A stretch of DNA of 64,000 bases from Rhyacophila brunnea (GCA_022495005.1 JAGYXB010002076.1:124001-188000); one strand, 5' to 3'. Positions 46,515 to 60,090 are shown, counted from the stretch's first letter. Translations and numbers: made by a program. Notes: a model not told the origin generated them from the sequence alone.

Positions 46515-47280
46515 TGGCGGCACTCTTCTTCCTCCTATCCTGCTATCCCTTAGCGGAGGTCGGCCACCATACGTTATCATCTGCTACCCGACACAGTTCA
46601 CTGGAGGTCCACTGATACCAATCACGGAGGTTTCTAAGCCACAAAATGTGGCGTCGTTCTCTATGACATTTACTGTTGGTCTTTCCTTGGATGATAGGTT
46701 GGGGAATGCTGTACTGTTGACCTCTCACACTGTGGCCGAGTTACTGTAGTTTTCTGGTTTTGATACTACATAAAACTTCTCGGTCCTTTCTCAATCAATT
46801 AAAAATGTCAAAATTTGTCACCCGGTCAGATCAAGTAATTTTGGGGATGCGTCTATAAAGCCACATCCCGAAAACTTCAACTCTCCGTAAAATCTTTTGA
46901 TTTAGCATCTACACTTCCAAATCATATTTTTTTATATGATTTTACTGAGGTTTTTACTGCAACTCGCTGTCATATCACCTCTTCTCATCTAGAAGAGGAC
47001 CCGTTGATCAGATTCTCACGCCAATTTTGTTAAAGGACTTTACAATGTTGTCAAGCTATTCCGTCTTACCCACTGACAGGGCATCTTTCAATTCCTCGAC
47101 ATTCTCAAAGATATCCGCAATTCGCAGCAGTACTCTGTGTCGTTCATATTTAGGGCACTGTGCTGCTTTATGTCTTCTAAAATATCATAATTATCGCAGA
47201 GCTGCAAATCGCTTCTTCCCATAAAGACATTAGATCTTTTACCCATTGTGTGTTTTGTTCTTAGCCTCAATATTAGCTTA
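46515..47280 (-). pseudogene. LINE (RTE-like) reverse-transcriptase C-terminal pseudogene
   Basis: On the minus strand, from right to left: KRSNVFMGRSDLQL and NYDILEDIKQ, then later pieces, and finally RRHILWLRNLRDWYQWTSSE with LCRVADDNVW. The SN.(Y/F)MG...L motif and the RR.(I/L).WLRN(L/I)RDWY..(S/T)..EL tail are characteristic of the end of RTE-like insect polyproteins. Stops and frame breaks are frequent. It runs in the same direction as the host gene but is not spliced into it. Confidence 0.72.
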
Positions 47281-49117
47281 AGCCCTAGAAAATTATTTAC
47301 ATTAAGGTGATATTCACTTTATGTAAATAAATGAAATTGAAATTAAAGTGTCATTTAACGTTTAAAATCTTTATTTCAATCGAACCGCTAACATTTTGTT
47401 TGTGTTCTTTATTTAAATACAAATAAAATGAAAGTTTGTAAAATAAACTGATACATAGAGACGAGAAACTTTACACACATTGATATTTTACTCTGAACGA
47501 AATGTTTTATTTCCCGTCTTCACTAGTCTGGCCGCTTACACTTCTCGTGGGTAAATAATGCGATAATGCTTGGCAAAAGGGTGCTCTACCGCGATAAGTG
47601 TATAAAAGGATACAATAAAATGTAGTGAAAATAATGGCTTTTTTGTTTCGTCTTACTGTCCAATTCGTTTTCAAATAGACGTTGTTTTTATGACAAGTAG
47701 TTATTACTCCACCGACTTTAAGTGTTACTTATGTATGATTTTTCGAAAATGCTTCTCGGATTTATGTGATTAATGGTGCTGTAAATATATATTAGCAACA
47801 GTGTATATACTTATAAAATATTATTCGTAATAATATTACTCCGTTATTTTTTTATGTATAAAAACGCAGAAGATATAAACAAAAAAGGAATATTTTCGGT
47901 TGTAAAATATCAGACAAATCACTTAGGTTGTAAAGTAAAACATTTATAAATAGAATGCCAAGTAGATGATGGACAGATTCTTCTGGCATTGCGGCCATGG
48001 TGAAATCCTTTAGATCGGTGTTAGTGAAATTTAAAAGTTATAATTTCAACACCTAAATGAGTCGCCTACACTATCATTGTAATCTGACACCATTCTACCT
48101 ACTTTAATCATATTGAAAATCATTTTTAGATCCAAATCAATGAATATGACAGACAAGTACTCAATATATTTGTATTTCTCAAACGTTATTTACTCTACTG
48201 TTATAATAATATATGAATTGTTTTACTAATACTGGCTTGTATAACTTCTAAAGCTATATAAGCATGGGCAGTAACTAATTTATTTAGAAAAAAAAACTTA
48301 TTTTACCGTGTATAATAATATAAGATATTTTTCATTGATTAAAAAATGTCAAAAAAATAATTATATGTTTTTGACACTTGATCTATCTGTTCACAGTATA
48401 TTGATCTGTGATATTACAATAGTTAACATCTTTTGAAACTATATGCATCAATTTTCAGATTCATATATTAAAAATTTGCAAGTAAAACGAATATTATTCC
48501 ACATGATTATTTATGACATTGTCTTATTGAAGCGGAAAAAAAACTACATAATAATAAGTATAATATGTCAACCATTATTATTGCAAAAAAATAAAATATA
48601 ATTTATTATTCACAACCAAACTAAAGATAGTATATTATATAATTAGATAATATTAATGATTAATCTATATATTATAATAATATAGCGACTTGGTAATAAA
48701 ATTATAACATAATTACCTATGTATTTTAATTTCAAGATAAATAATAACCTATAAAATTTGTTTTTCTGATAGTTACAGTGAAAACAATAGTTATTTTAAT
48801 TTAAATGAAATTTGAGATAAGAAATTAGTTCAATAAATATTCCTACAGACTAATATCAATTATAATTAATGTTCTTTTTTAAATATAAATTTATTATCTT
48901 AGGCGATGACTTTATAGGTAATTAACGATATTATTTAACAGAGAAAGGCTATTAGTCAAACTTTATGAATTAAAATTAGCAAATTAGAATAATCGTTTCG
49001 GCTCTTAAGGAATTTCTAGAAGAGCTGATGAATCTTTATTAATTATTACACGATCTATCTAAGAGAAAAAAATATAAAGTGTCTAGGTAATTTGAATTAT
49101 CCTTTAATGTTATACAT
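47281..49117. other. Intronic DNA, nothing firmly recognised
   Basis: A stretch at about 47510-47650 keeps CpGs and lacks repeats (CTGGCCGCTTACACTTCTCG), a weak candidate for constraint. The rest is low-complexity A+T. Confidence 0.4.
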
Positions 49118-49294
49118 TAGCCTACGATGGCCAAGCAGTTACACGTCAGGCTTATAATATTATCGGTTCCGGGCTCGAATACCGGAGAGGCTATCATCCG
49201 CTTCTTGTAAAAAATAAAAAAATTGTTAATACCACCTCCACTTTGAGGAGACCCATAGTTATGATCATGATAAGATCATAACTATGGGTCATGG
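49118..49294 (+). repeat. tRNA-derived SINE, family C relative, with terminal hairpin
   Basis: The head has TACGATGGCCAAGCAGTTAC (A-box-like) and CGGGCTCGAATACCGGAG (B-box-like). The tail AATTGTTAATACCACCTCCA then CTTTGAGGAGACCCATAG resembles that of family C. It ends in an exact 17-bp inverted repeat (GACCCATAGTTATGATC and its complement, loop ATGATAA) at 49250-49290. The tail hairpin may be a transcript end or recognition structure. Confidence 0.7.
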
Positions 49295-52029
49295 TTTAAA
49301 TAATATATTATATTATACTAGTATACATACGAGAATAATTCATAAACCATGCTAGATAAGATTTTGTAACCATCAAAAAAAGAAACAGGGTGGCATTTAG
49401 ATATAACACAAATCTATTTGTTTTGGCAAATACCCATGATAATGTCTATACTATCTTTACCAAATTTCCACTTATCCACGTACCTTAATTTATGATAAGA
49501 CCCATACATTTTTGTAATCCTCATCTAGAATTTGGCTTAATACATTGGACGCTAATGACGCGCACAGCGCGTAACGATTAGGTAGTCATTCGATATAATT
49601 AGCACGCTATTTAAATGTGGTAATTATTTTTTTTATCTAGTCAGCAGTCAATATGTAATATCACTATAGCTATTTTTATCTGTCTTTTCTTTATTTCGTG
49701 AACTGTTAATCCATTTTGATCCGATTTTTTGTCTTCTAAAGCTATGCCATATATTATTTGCTGCTGGTTTGATGAAAAGGTAGGTAGAGCTCTCATACAG
49801 TATTCATCAAACGTGACCAAGCCAGATATAATGTCGTATCTTTATCTTAAATGTGACAACAGGCTTCTTCTTATTACACGTGCACAATAAAAAAAAATTC
49901 AAAATGTTTACAACATAACTTGAAAAACAACTTAAATAATACATAATAGTGTAACAATATTTTAAACCTTGTATAAAGAAAATGTAAATATAACATAAAA
50001 TTATTTACAAGTATATTATAAAAAGGAAAAAAATTGAGGGCATTCTATCTAGAATATAAATTAAGTATTATCCTTGATGTACGTACATAATATAACCTTA
50101 CGATGTTCTTAGGAATTTTCGAAATCAAGAAGGACGCTCGCAGCTTGCTTACAAGGGCTTAGTTCTAACCATTAGTACTCGCCACTAGCACTAATATCAA
50201 CACGCTTAAATATGCCAAGTAATACTTATGCTTATTTGTGAAGGTAGAATTCTGATAGCGATGATAGTGTTAGCCATTTTATATTTCGTGCAAACCTTCT
50301 AACACGGCGTTGACGTCATATTATGTGACGTTTACATTTTTTTTCGAAAAGTTTATAAAGGTTTGTGACAGTTTATGTATCAGGCTTAATAGGTGAGTAC
50401 TATCAATAAAAATACGTAAAAGAAAATCTGTTGTATTATTAATGTTATCATTAAAAGAAAACGTGTTCTTTATTAAGTCTGTTTCATATTCTAAAAATGG
50501 TTTAATTTCATTTTTAACTTATTGTTTAGACTTCTCTAATAATCTTTATTTTCCATATATTATAATATATTATGTATTTCTCAATTCATTACCCAGCTAA
50601 GTTTATTGATCTACAACTAAACTTTAATTAATCACATGTTCTCTTTGTCTTACATGACATTATGAGAATGTTTCTCATAATGCATACTAAAGATGACATA
50701 CGACATTAATTGATATGTCGTATTTGTTTAATTTGTGTTCCGGGTTGGTAATTTATACGTTACAACTATACAACATAATATAATATGATTAAATCATCAG
50801 AATAATATGATATCGAATTATTATTATCATATTTTCTGTTAACCCATACAATATATCTGTACATAATATATATTCAATAGCATTCAAGCCCAATTCAATT
50901 TCAATTTCAATTATTGCATTTACAACTTACTCTCTATTACAGCGTTTCCTATTTTATGATTAACGACCGAATACAATATTATTGAATATATTTTAAGGGA
51001 TACTACTATTGAATTATATATTTATCTTGATGTATCTGTCTGTCTGTAACGCAGTGTAATAAAACGCAGCACAGCACACACACGCAGACACAAATTCTCT
51101 CCCTATTTTTCAAAGGTATACGCAGCTAATAATTAATAAGCTATTTCTCTCTTACGCACGTACATTTGCATGAAAAAGCGTCTTTGTTGTGCGATCGCAA
51201 AAATTAAATAGACACGTTGCATCTATTTTATGAGCGCTGGACTTAATCGTTTAGTCACGTATATATATTTCGCTTACTAGCTTTGACAGTCACTATAAAT
51301 TATAGTTATGTTATTTTTATAAATAAAAAACTCTTTTCAAGTTAATAACATTAAAACTCACGTAAAATACACCGGATTTATCGAAATATACGCCAATACA
51401 TATATATTGGTATTTAAATCGATGCGTTCTTTAGCTATGCATATTGTTACCGTATACCTACTTATTGCTTTGCATATGATATAAAAATAGTATTATTATT
51501 AGCTCAATATTTTATTGAGCACATCGACATGACTTTTGATAGGTGGCACTGCCACCCGGTATTTTTTCTTGTTCTTATCTAAGAGTTACCTATAAAGGTG
51601 TGCATACACTGATCAGATTATCAGTATTAATAGAACACTGAATATACCTATTAAAATCTCACGGGTATTCGTCGGCGTTTTGTGTTCCCAATAGGAATGT
51701 CCATTTAATATTTATTGGCCTGTGTATCAGGTAGGAGATGTTTACTCATCCGTATCAGATTTATCTGGAAAAATGCTGCCGAGTCAATACTTTCGCCACT
51801 CGGATCCGACATTAAATATGTTTGAATACAGTGTTACTATAATAATTGTGTGCACATAGCAAAAAAAAAATCAAAATTTATATAATGGAATCAAAAAATA
51901 CTTTTTTATTCTTTTATACATTTTTTTAATCATTAATATTGCCAACATTTTGATAAGCTCGTAATATTTTTATTATGAACGTAATTAACTAATAAAACAA
52001 CAATTATAACTATTTTTAATTAACCAGGT
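49295..52029. other. Intronic DNA, nothing firmly recognised
   Basis: A CRE-like TTGACGTCATATTATGTGACG occurs as two half-similar sites near 50310. A less A+T-rich stretch at about 51040-51250 (CGCAGCACAGCACACACACG) may be a repeat fragment. No exon was found. Confidence 0.4.
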
Positions 52030-52300
52030 ATTTCTTTTATTCAACGAATAATTCACAAGATTTAAGAATGTACCATTCTAATTATTAAAAATACATCATT
52101 TTGAAAAACACTATTGGGAAAATATATTATAACCAATAGAACAAATCTTTTTGAAAAAAGTAAGACACCCGGCTGGAATCGAACCAGCATCTCTTGGGTT
52201 TACGCCCCATCCGTGCATTATCCTCTATGTTACAAGACGACGTACTAATTGTGACAAATTTTAACTATTGGCCTTTCAATACCTGCTCATCAGTGCTCTT
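52030..52300 (-). repeat. tRNA-derived SINE family B, minus copy
   Basis: On the minus strand a tRNA-like segment ends GATGCTGGTTCGATTCCAGC then CGGGTGTCTTAC, followed by the tail AAAAAGATTTGTTCTATTGG, TTATAATATATTTTCCCAAT and CTTGTGAATTATTCGTTGAA. The B box is perfect. Upstream of the head is AAAGGCCAATAGTTAAAATT, also shared with the 8.6-kb pair. Confidence 0.75.
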
Positions 52301-53499
52301 CGAAATCATCGGTCATCGATATTTTTTATTCATTATTCAATACAGCATATACGTGAATTTATTAGCGAATAAACTCGTTTTTTAAACTATAGTAATATTA
52401 AATAAAATTCGTCTAACATTTTACACCTAAAAGACTTCGAATTATTGGCAATTCATATTATTTTACAAGACCCAGTGCACAATTTCATCATTAAGTCTGT
52501 AGAAATGAAATTATTATTAACTCATTTCAATAAGAATATTACCCCGAGCGATCGTGGGCTGACGTTGGTACAGCTAATCTTTGCTCACCCTGTTTAGCCT
52601 AAAGGCAAGTTATGGGGGAAATTTAGAGTCCGGAAAATTCAGAACTGGGGTACGGGCGGAGGAAATTCCAAGAAGAAGTGGAAAAAGGAAATACAGTTTT
52701 TCTTTTCTTTTTCATTCGCTTGTAACGGTTTAACTCTGTATTATTTTTGGCGTCTAGAATGCCGTGATGTTAAATGTTTAAGAAAATCAACAATGCAGAT
52801 ATAAGTAGTATTGATAAAAGTTAATATTACCATTGTATATACGCAGCATAAAATACCCGAATACTTAATTTAGGTACACGAACCATTACATTATATAGAC
52901 AGATTTAGACAATAACCAAAAAAATCAATACCTTCTGAGATATTGAAAATATATATAATAATCTCTATGGGCGTGTAAAACTAGTACTTATTCGGAGTTT
53001 ATTAAAACGGTGTGAAATGGTATTAACTTTTGATGTTTTTTTCAAATAACTCTCTGCCATTTATTATATAACTGAATTGGAATTCTAAATATATAATAAA
53101 TGTATCTTCGAGCACATTCTAATATAACAATATTGAGAAAAAATTTTGGTCGATTAAAAACTGGCCCACTTCAGCCGCATTTTGTGGTGAAGTGGTCCAC
53201 CACTTATAATTTGAAAACCAATTCACTTCACTACGTAAAAACCAACAGTTTTTCAACATATAAGTAGCCTATAAATTTAGCAAAAGCTTAAAAGGGGGTT
53301 TTCTCATGTATATGCAGGTAGCACGTACGGTACCAATAATTATATGCATTTAGCATTATACAAAATAGCCTTTTCTGGAGTCAAATTTAGCATAAATCAA
53401 GATTTTTAGAATTACAAAAAAACACATTTACAATCATACAAAAATATTTATTAAGTCAAATTCAGTGCCAAATCGTCATTAATTAAATAAGTAAATATA

Positions 53500-53870
53500 A
53501 TAATAGTAGTTCCACTTAATGCACACAATTTTTTGTAATTTTATCGACGTCAACAATTTAAGGATAGGCAAAATACATCATTTTTCTAGCAGTTTTCTCA
53601 AAAATTTCACGTTATAAAGATTTTTAGTGTCCTGCTTCGTAATATCAATAATATTACTAACATATTGTATTGGATTTTTATTTGTTTCATTATTTACAAG
53701 AATATAATCTCCTTTATCAGGCGGAGGCGATTCTGTGAATATTGGCAGTAGTGGGGGCCATCAATTCGTGTTTTATATCTTCAAGGCATCTTGTGAAAAG
53801 TGGTCCACTTCACTTCCAATTTGTATGACTCACTTCACTCCTAAAAAGTAGATTTTTTGGAAAGGGAATT
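53500..53870 (-). pseudogene. Decayed transposon-associated reading frame
   Basis: On the minus strand one frame stays open for about 48 codons: PDKGDYILVNNETNKNPIQY, then VSNIIDITKQDTKNLYNVKF then LRKLLEK and a stop. A Y..Y.......V.FLR(K/R) pattern of this kind occurs in dispersed multicopy ORFs of aphid-type genomes. Just to the right, frames with the words KWTTFHKMP and EVSHTNWK look like the preceding part. Family name unknown; broken and non-functional. Confidence 0.4.
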
Positions 53871-54604
53871 AACTTTTAATTTTAACCATTATTTTGCTTA
53901 TAATATGTCATTTATCTATCTTCTATGTCTCGAATTTTTCATAAGTTAGATTTAAATTTATATTGCCAACAATTTCCATAGTATAGAAATCATTGTGTAG
54001 CTGTTTTGTTCCCTTGCCTCTTTCACAATAAGTTGCCCAGAGCATAAGTGCATACTTACCATTCACAAGAACTATAAGAACTACGTGATATTTTTTTGTT
54101 GACTTGTTTATTTATACCAACAAGTTTTCTTAATAATTTTTACTGTATTAACTGTACGATTTGATAATATTTACTGTTTACGTCTCTTATTAGGCTCAAC
54201 ACTTATATATTTATTTAAAATAAATTATATAATATACTTATTGTAATATTATGCATTAATGTTGTATACATAAGATGTTTTATTGGTTCTCTTCAATAAC
54301 TCACACACAAATTAATCATCATCATCAGCAGGCATCAATCTACTTCTATAATATGAAAGCCTCTCAGTGACTGAGGTATTCGCCGTTAATGATGATTCTA
54401 CTTTTCTTTCAGTCGAGTCACTTGAATGGATCTTCCATAGTAGCGGTAAATAATAATTTTAGTGAGGTCCTATCGCCTTGCCAGACACCCATTACTTTAC
54501 TATTTATTATATTTGATTTACATTTTTTAGTCTTTAAGTCTGACTAAACACTTACTTACTTTTTCGATTTGCATGTTTTATAAGATAGACTATCCGCATG
54601 AGAG

Positions 54605-54935
54605 GTGAACCTAGCCTCTGAGGGTCTCAAAAATTGGGTAAAGCCAGCTGAGCATCTCCCACCCGAGGGCAGTCTCGGATACCGTACATGAAAGCCCTAA
54701 ACAAACTGAGAACCTTGGTAGGGCGCACTAGACACAACATGGTAAAGTAGGGGTTCTCCGATGACCAAACCTGCTAGTGCGGTGAAATGCAAAGCATGGA
54801 GCACCTTTTTTATGCAAGGCCCAGTAAGTTGCGATTTCGACGAGATCCTACAAACCGAGGAAAATGGTATTGCCTTTGTCAACTTCTGAAGCGACACATT
54901 GTTGCTATTGAAGACCCGACACGACGAAGAAGAAC
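54605..54935 (+). pseudogene. Jockey-type LINE C-terminal fragment
   Basis: The plus strand has CGEMQSMEHLFYARPSK in one frame, matching the CGE.(Q/E)TMEHLL.C motif at the end of Jockey-group reverse-transcriptase polyproteins, after TKPAS. It finishes with DPTRRRRTYF in the same frame, or RHDEEEL in another, a common LINE terminus. Frames are broken. Confidence 0.65.
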
Positions 54936-57900
54936 TTACTTTTGCATATGTATAAAAGCATAGGTTTTATATAAATATAAAAAAAACATATCAAAATTGT
55001 GTAAATATCTTATATTTTCAGAGTAATAATACCCTCAACCAACTGCTATTACAGGTATTAATAATATTCAATACAATGCCTCAAAATAATATGAAAGCAG
55101 TTTTTTACCCATCTTATAAGTTAGTATCCTTAAAAAATAACAAATATACACATATGTTTTTTTTATTTACCTATATATAGCTAAAGGGTTTTTAATATCG
55201 AACCACGTTGAATGTTATTTATTGTATAAAAATATTATCGTACGTTACTTTCACAACGATCTCCATCCACAAAAAATCTTTTTGAATTCTTTAATCAAAA
55301 TGTATTTATTCATTCTTGCGTAAATAATACTTTCCGATATTTTGAATATTATGATATTTGTATGGTTAGATGACTGTCTTGTTCCCAGCTTGCCAACGAA
55401 GAACAGTTAGATATATATTTATAATACATCAAAATAATATTATTATATACGTTACAGGCAATTCGATAATAATAATACATTTTGGGGTTACATTTTATTA
55501 TATTAACTGGTTGCCATATAAATATTTATTTATTTGTTCCTATTACAATATATAAAAAACTGCCTATGTGTTTAAGCTAACTTTAACTAGATAATCTTTG
55601 ATTATCCTAACGTTAGCAATTTATTACTAGCTGTTCATATAAGTTAAAATTCAAAACAGACACAACCATTCAAGTGCATGATAATTAGTAAATTGGTTTT
55701 TATTAATTTCCTAATGTGATATTATTTATAGAGTTCATTAAAAAAACAACAAAAATGATGGTTAAGTCGTTTTTCCACGTCACTTCCTTTTTTTTTTTAA
55801 TTGTTAGCTAAATTTAGATAATAAATCGGCAATTTCAGCTCACGTCATTGGACACAACGTGTAATTAGTCGTTTATAACGTTATTATGCAATAAAACTTA
55901 TTTTGAAAAAAATCAGGGTCACGCTCTTCTTCCTCTACAACAGTCGATATGTGCTTTTTACATATTATACTTTCACCCTTACCTCTAAAACTCATTTGAA
56001 TTACACTTGCATGCAGAATAATATCAATATCTAGGTACCTTCTACAAAATTTTCTTATTTTTCAAAAAAAAAAAAACTGAAAGACTGAAGGTCAAACTAC
56101 GAATCGAATTCTCATTTGCTGTTTGTTATTTTTACATTTTGTGAGACTACTTTAAATGCATTATAACATTTTAGCGTATAATTTTATAAAATAGTATCAT
56201 TACGCTACTGATCCATGTCTTTAAACTCTTACCAATAAATTCGTTAAATAATAGCATTTTTATTTTGTACCCTCGCGACGTTATTTTCGTAATACGACAA
56301 TAATTATCCCTTGGATGAAAATCTCTTGGACATTAATCCTTATATATTATAAAACCAAGGCAATTAACCCATCCTCCACTTTAAATGTCGATAGATTGAA
56401 TTAACTACATATGATAAAAAAAAAAAATAAGTCAATAAAAAAAGAAAATTAGGGATGAGAAGTGTAGGTTTGCAGTTCTGCATCACGTTTTTAATGCAAT
56501 ACTGAATATACGTGTAGTTTAAGAATGTTAAATCCTTTATATAGAAACAAAATAAGTAGGACTAGTACCTATAGACGCGTTACATTTTCCTCTAAGCTAT
56601 TATTTATTATTTATCTTTGATTTATGTGAATAATTTATTGTAACTACGTTTTAACTGATATACATCAAATCAACCAATTATTAGGTAATTGTGATAAATG
56701 AAGGTAATAACATTACCACCTTAATTGTAACGTACATCTGGCGTCAGCTATTTCTATGGACGCCCTTATACCAATTATTATGAAACATGAAATTGATTTT
56801 ATTCAATACTAAATATACATAAGGTTAGGGAATGTCACGATTTTTTATTATAAAAAAACTTAAATTCGTGGGGTTGCTGCTAAATATTGGTAAGTCAATA
56901 ATTTAGGTATTTAGAGTAAACAACGGATTATGTGTATTCTAGGAATAAAGTCAAGGTCAAGTCAATAAAGTAATCCGATATTTTATAGAACATGCACATA
57001 AAGCATAATGAAATTAGCATTATGCTTAATTTTTGACAGCATGTTAAAATTTAAAATTGCAATTACTCCATAACATGATTTCGAGACTAACCAACATTTG
57101 GCAGTAACACCAGGATTTTAAAATTTTGGAGGTTGTGATTTCTGTGTGATTAATGCACCACTTTTAGGGGTTATTATATTATTTTATTTTTTCGCTTTTC
57201 GTGTTTTATTCACAATATTATATTATATCAAATAATTTTACTATGTTCATATTATGATAAGTATGAAGATGTAAAACTGTTTAAATTGATCATAAGAAGA
57301 TACCAAGTTCACCAAGTGCCAGCAAAATATGTTACTAATCAGGTGTTAGGGCGTTCAGTAAAAATATTATCAGTATACGTAAGACTGGGTATTTTACACA
57401 TCATCTAGTTACATACTTTTATAGTGACGTTATTTACTTTTTAATAATTTTACTCCGATAAGTCATGAAAATATTTCAGTCTACATGAAAATTTATTATG
57501 GTGTTTTATTGAAAATAATGTCTTATTTACTATTTATTCCAAACAAAACATTTTTATATGGTAAACATATTTTTCAAATATTTACAAAATTTGAATACGG
57601 TAATGGAAACTTCTAAATAAATACGGCCTATATTATTTAAAAAAATACTGAAATATTTTTATCCATTTTTTTACCTACCGTCTGACTAAAAGATAGGCAT
57701 ACCTAGAATAGTAAAAAGTGTGTAGGTTTTAATTTTTCTTAAAATTATAATTAAATATAAGTACATACTTTTAAACGCAAATGCAAATCTGAATATCACT
57801 AAATCGTATACATAAACAATAATGGTGCTGATTTGGATTCCAGATAATATGGTTTACCAATTATGCTTGTTTCATTAAACATTAAAGTGTTAATAGTTAT

Positions 57901-58110
57901 TGAGGGCGTTAGAAACAAAAACGCGCAGTTTATATTTTTGAAAATTATTGAAATGTCAATAAACTGTGTTATTTTTTTCTAATATTTCATAAATAATACG
58001 TCATTTTTTAAGAAAAGTATTATACAATGTCATTATCATAAGTATACAAACAACATTTAAATATACCTGTTTCAGATATACCTGTAAGAAAGATTTAAAC
58101 ATTTTTTTCG
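54936..58110. other. AT-rich intronic DNA, nothing recognised
   Basis: Long low-complexity stretch; no exon, RNA gene or repeat end was recognised. Confidence 0.45.
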
Positions 58111-58345
58111 TATTATTCGATTAATTATTTGTAATTTTATAGTACTTATTCCACTTTTTAATTAAATTTTCTACCGGTTTCATCCCCTTCAAGGGGAAAT
58201 TATCAACTATATAATGGTGATGATGTAAATTATTAAAAACTTGAATAAGTACTATTTGTTTATAGCACTTATTAAGTACTATAAACTATTAATTATGTAA
58301 GAAATTGTGTTTTATTTAATTACAAATAATTAATCAAATAATACA
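58111..58345. mobile_element. Hairpin MITE, family H, copy 2 (diverged)
   Basis: Outer arms TATTATTCGATTAATTATTT and, inward from the right, TATTATTTGATTAATTATTT are inverted. Inside are AGTACTTATTCCACTTTT and TACCGGTTTCATCCCC, the equivalents of copy 1 words. Downstream ACAATGCAGTTCCACTATGA also matches the sequence after copy 1, so the shared unit extends beyond the hairpin. Confidence 0.65.
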
Positions 58346-59044
58346 ATGCAGTTCCACTATGAATAATTGACAGTTAACACTATAAAAGACATTTTTTTGT
58401 TTTTACCTCTCACATATACTTACCTAGATTCCAATATGGCGCCAAGATGACAATAAATTGTATTTATAACACCTTTTTGAATGCTAATAATGCTATAAAC
58501 TACTTTTTATTTAATAAATGAAAGCTATAACATATTTAAGAATGCAGCATTTGTTGATTATCATACGTACACCAAGAAACATTACCGTGAGATAAAATAT
58601 TTTCCATAAATATAGTTTGTATGTTTATTAACGAATGCCACATTCTTAGTTACTTTTTATTCTTCATTTAATAAAATATTGGTAGTTTAATTGAAAACTA
58701 TATTATCGTCATATTCAAAAATTTATTTACATTTTACTTACAAAAATTACAAATACAAGATGTATACAACATGATAGTATTAAAAAACTCGATATAAAGT
58801 AAAACATAAAAAACGATAAAATACTATAAAGAATAAACACAAATACCTTGTACGCCGAATGAGCTGAATAAACCCTCTTCTAGGAATCTACAAAACAACG
58901 TCTAGGTACCTATAATACTCATCCTCACGTATGTGGAATATACCAATATCCGAAGTGAACATGGTTATTACCATCCCAATTGATGTTATCAATGGCAGGT
59001 TATTTTTGCAACTTGGAAGAACAAACAAATGATGCTTCAGATTT
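58346..59044. other. Intronic DNA, nothing recognised
   Basis: A+T-rich sequence without exon or paired repeat ends apart from the tail shared with hairpin family H up to about 58390. Confidence 0.45.
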
Positions 59045-59301
59045 GAGAGGTTCACAAGCATAGTGAACCAAGTTCATTCTGGTTATTTTAGAGTAAGCTA
59101 GGTTCAAACATAATTTTTGAGTATTTCTTATTCTGTAAGGGTATGATTTCTCTTTCATAATAACTTAAATGTACCCAAAATAACACTTCAGAACTGCAAT
59201 CATACCCCTTACAGAATCAGAAATACGCAAATATTATGTTTAAACCTAGCTTACTAATAAAACCCAGAATGGACTTGGTTCACTATGCTTGTGAACCACT
59301 C
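59045..59301. mobile_element. Near-perfect 257-bp palindromic MITE
   Basis: The left arm begins GAGAGGTTCACAAGCATAGT; the right arm ends CACTATGCTTGTGAACCACT. The arms of roughly 95 bp match through CTTATTCTGTAAGGGTATGA. The 60-bp centre is unpaired. ATTT abuts both ends and could be part of a target duplication. No coding capacity; the plus frame at 59236-59427 is incidental. Confidence 0.82.
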
Positions 59302-59694
59302 ATTTCTAAGATAGATATCAGGGACACACATGTCAATACTACCAAAAAAGACAGAGTTATTTTTCACACCGTGAATAAGTTGGAAAAATTCGTGGCCAAA
59401 CATGAATATCATTCTTCCAGCGTTTAGACTGCATACCTAAGAAAAACTCAATTGAGTTAAGCTGCGGATAGTAAAGGAGTGTCAAAAATGTCTTTTGAAC
59501 TCGCTGCCCTATAATGTCGTACTTCAACATGTAGGCCCCATACAATCGATACACTCACAAGATATTGATAAAAAAAAAATAATAAAGTAATATTCTGGGT
59601 CTGCATTTGAATTGAATTTGATTTGAAGTTGGTTCATCAACTTGAAGTAGCATGGAGGTAAGGGCTGTATTCTATCAGGACCAAATGTCGTTTG

Positions 59695-60090
59695 TTTAAC
59701 GCATGCGTGCTACCTGTGATCCTGTATGGTTGTGAGATATGGCATCTTACTAAACTTCAAGAGTCACGGCTTTTGTGTTTTGAGAATCGATGTTTCCGCC
59801 GAATCTTAGGGGTAAATTGATACGACCGCGTTACAAACACCCGAGCTCGTGAGCAGCGTGACTCATTCTTTGGTGATTGAGGTTATCACGAAGAGACGCT
59901 TTACGTGGCTGGGACACGTGTTCCGGATGCCGCCAAAGAGTGCGTCACTTTGTACCCTTGTGGCACAGCCTCAAGGGTTCCGTCGTGGCTGGTCCTCCCT
60001 CACCCTGCAGCGGTGCTACAAAAGACCTACGTGCTGCATGTATTCCCCAATGCTGGTGGTGACAGGATGGAAGAAGATGAACATTTAAAA
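59695..60090 (+). pseudogene. LINE reverse-transcriptase C-terminus, family L1a copy 3 (longest)
   Basis: The plus strand reads NACVLPVILYGCEIWHLTKL, QESRLLCFENRCFRRILGVN, a stop, then YDRVTNTRARE, and after a frameshift ITKRRFTWLGHVFRMPPKSA then QPQGFRRGWSSLTLQRC. VLYG.E.W.L, FENRC.RRIL and RR..WLGHV.RM are the ordered C-terminal motifs of insect non-LTR reverse transcriptases. Copies at 9549 and 22126 end with the same GFRR...TLQ region. Inactive. Confidence 0.85.
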
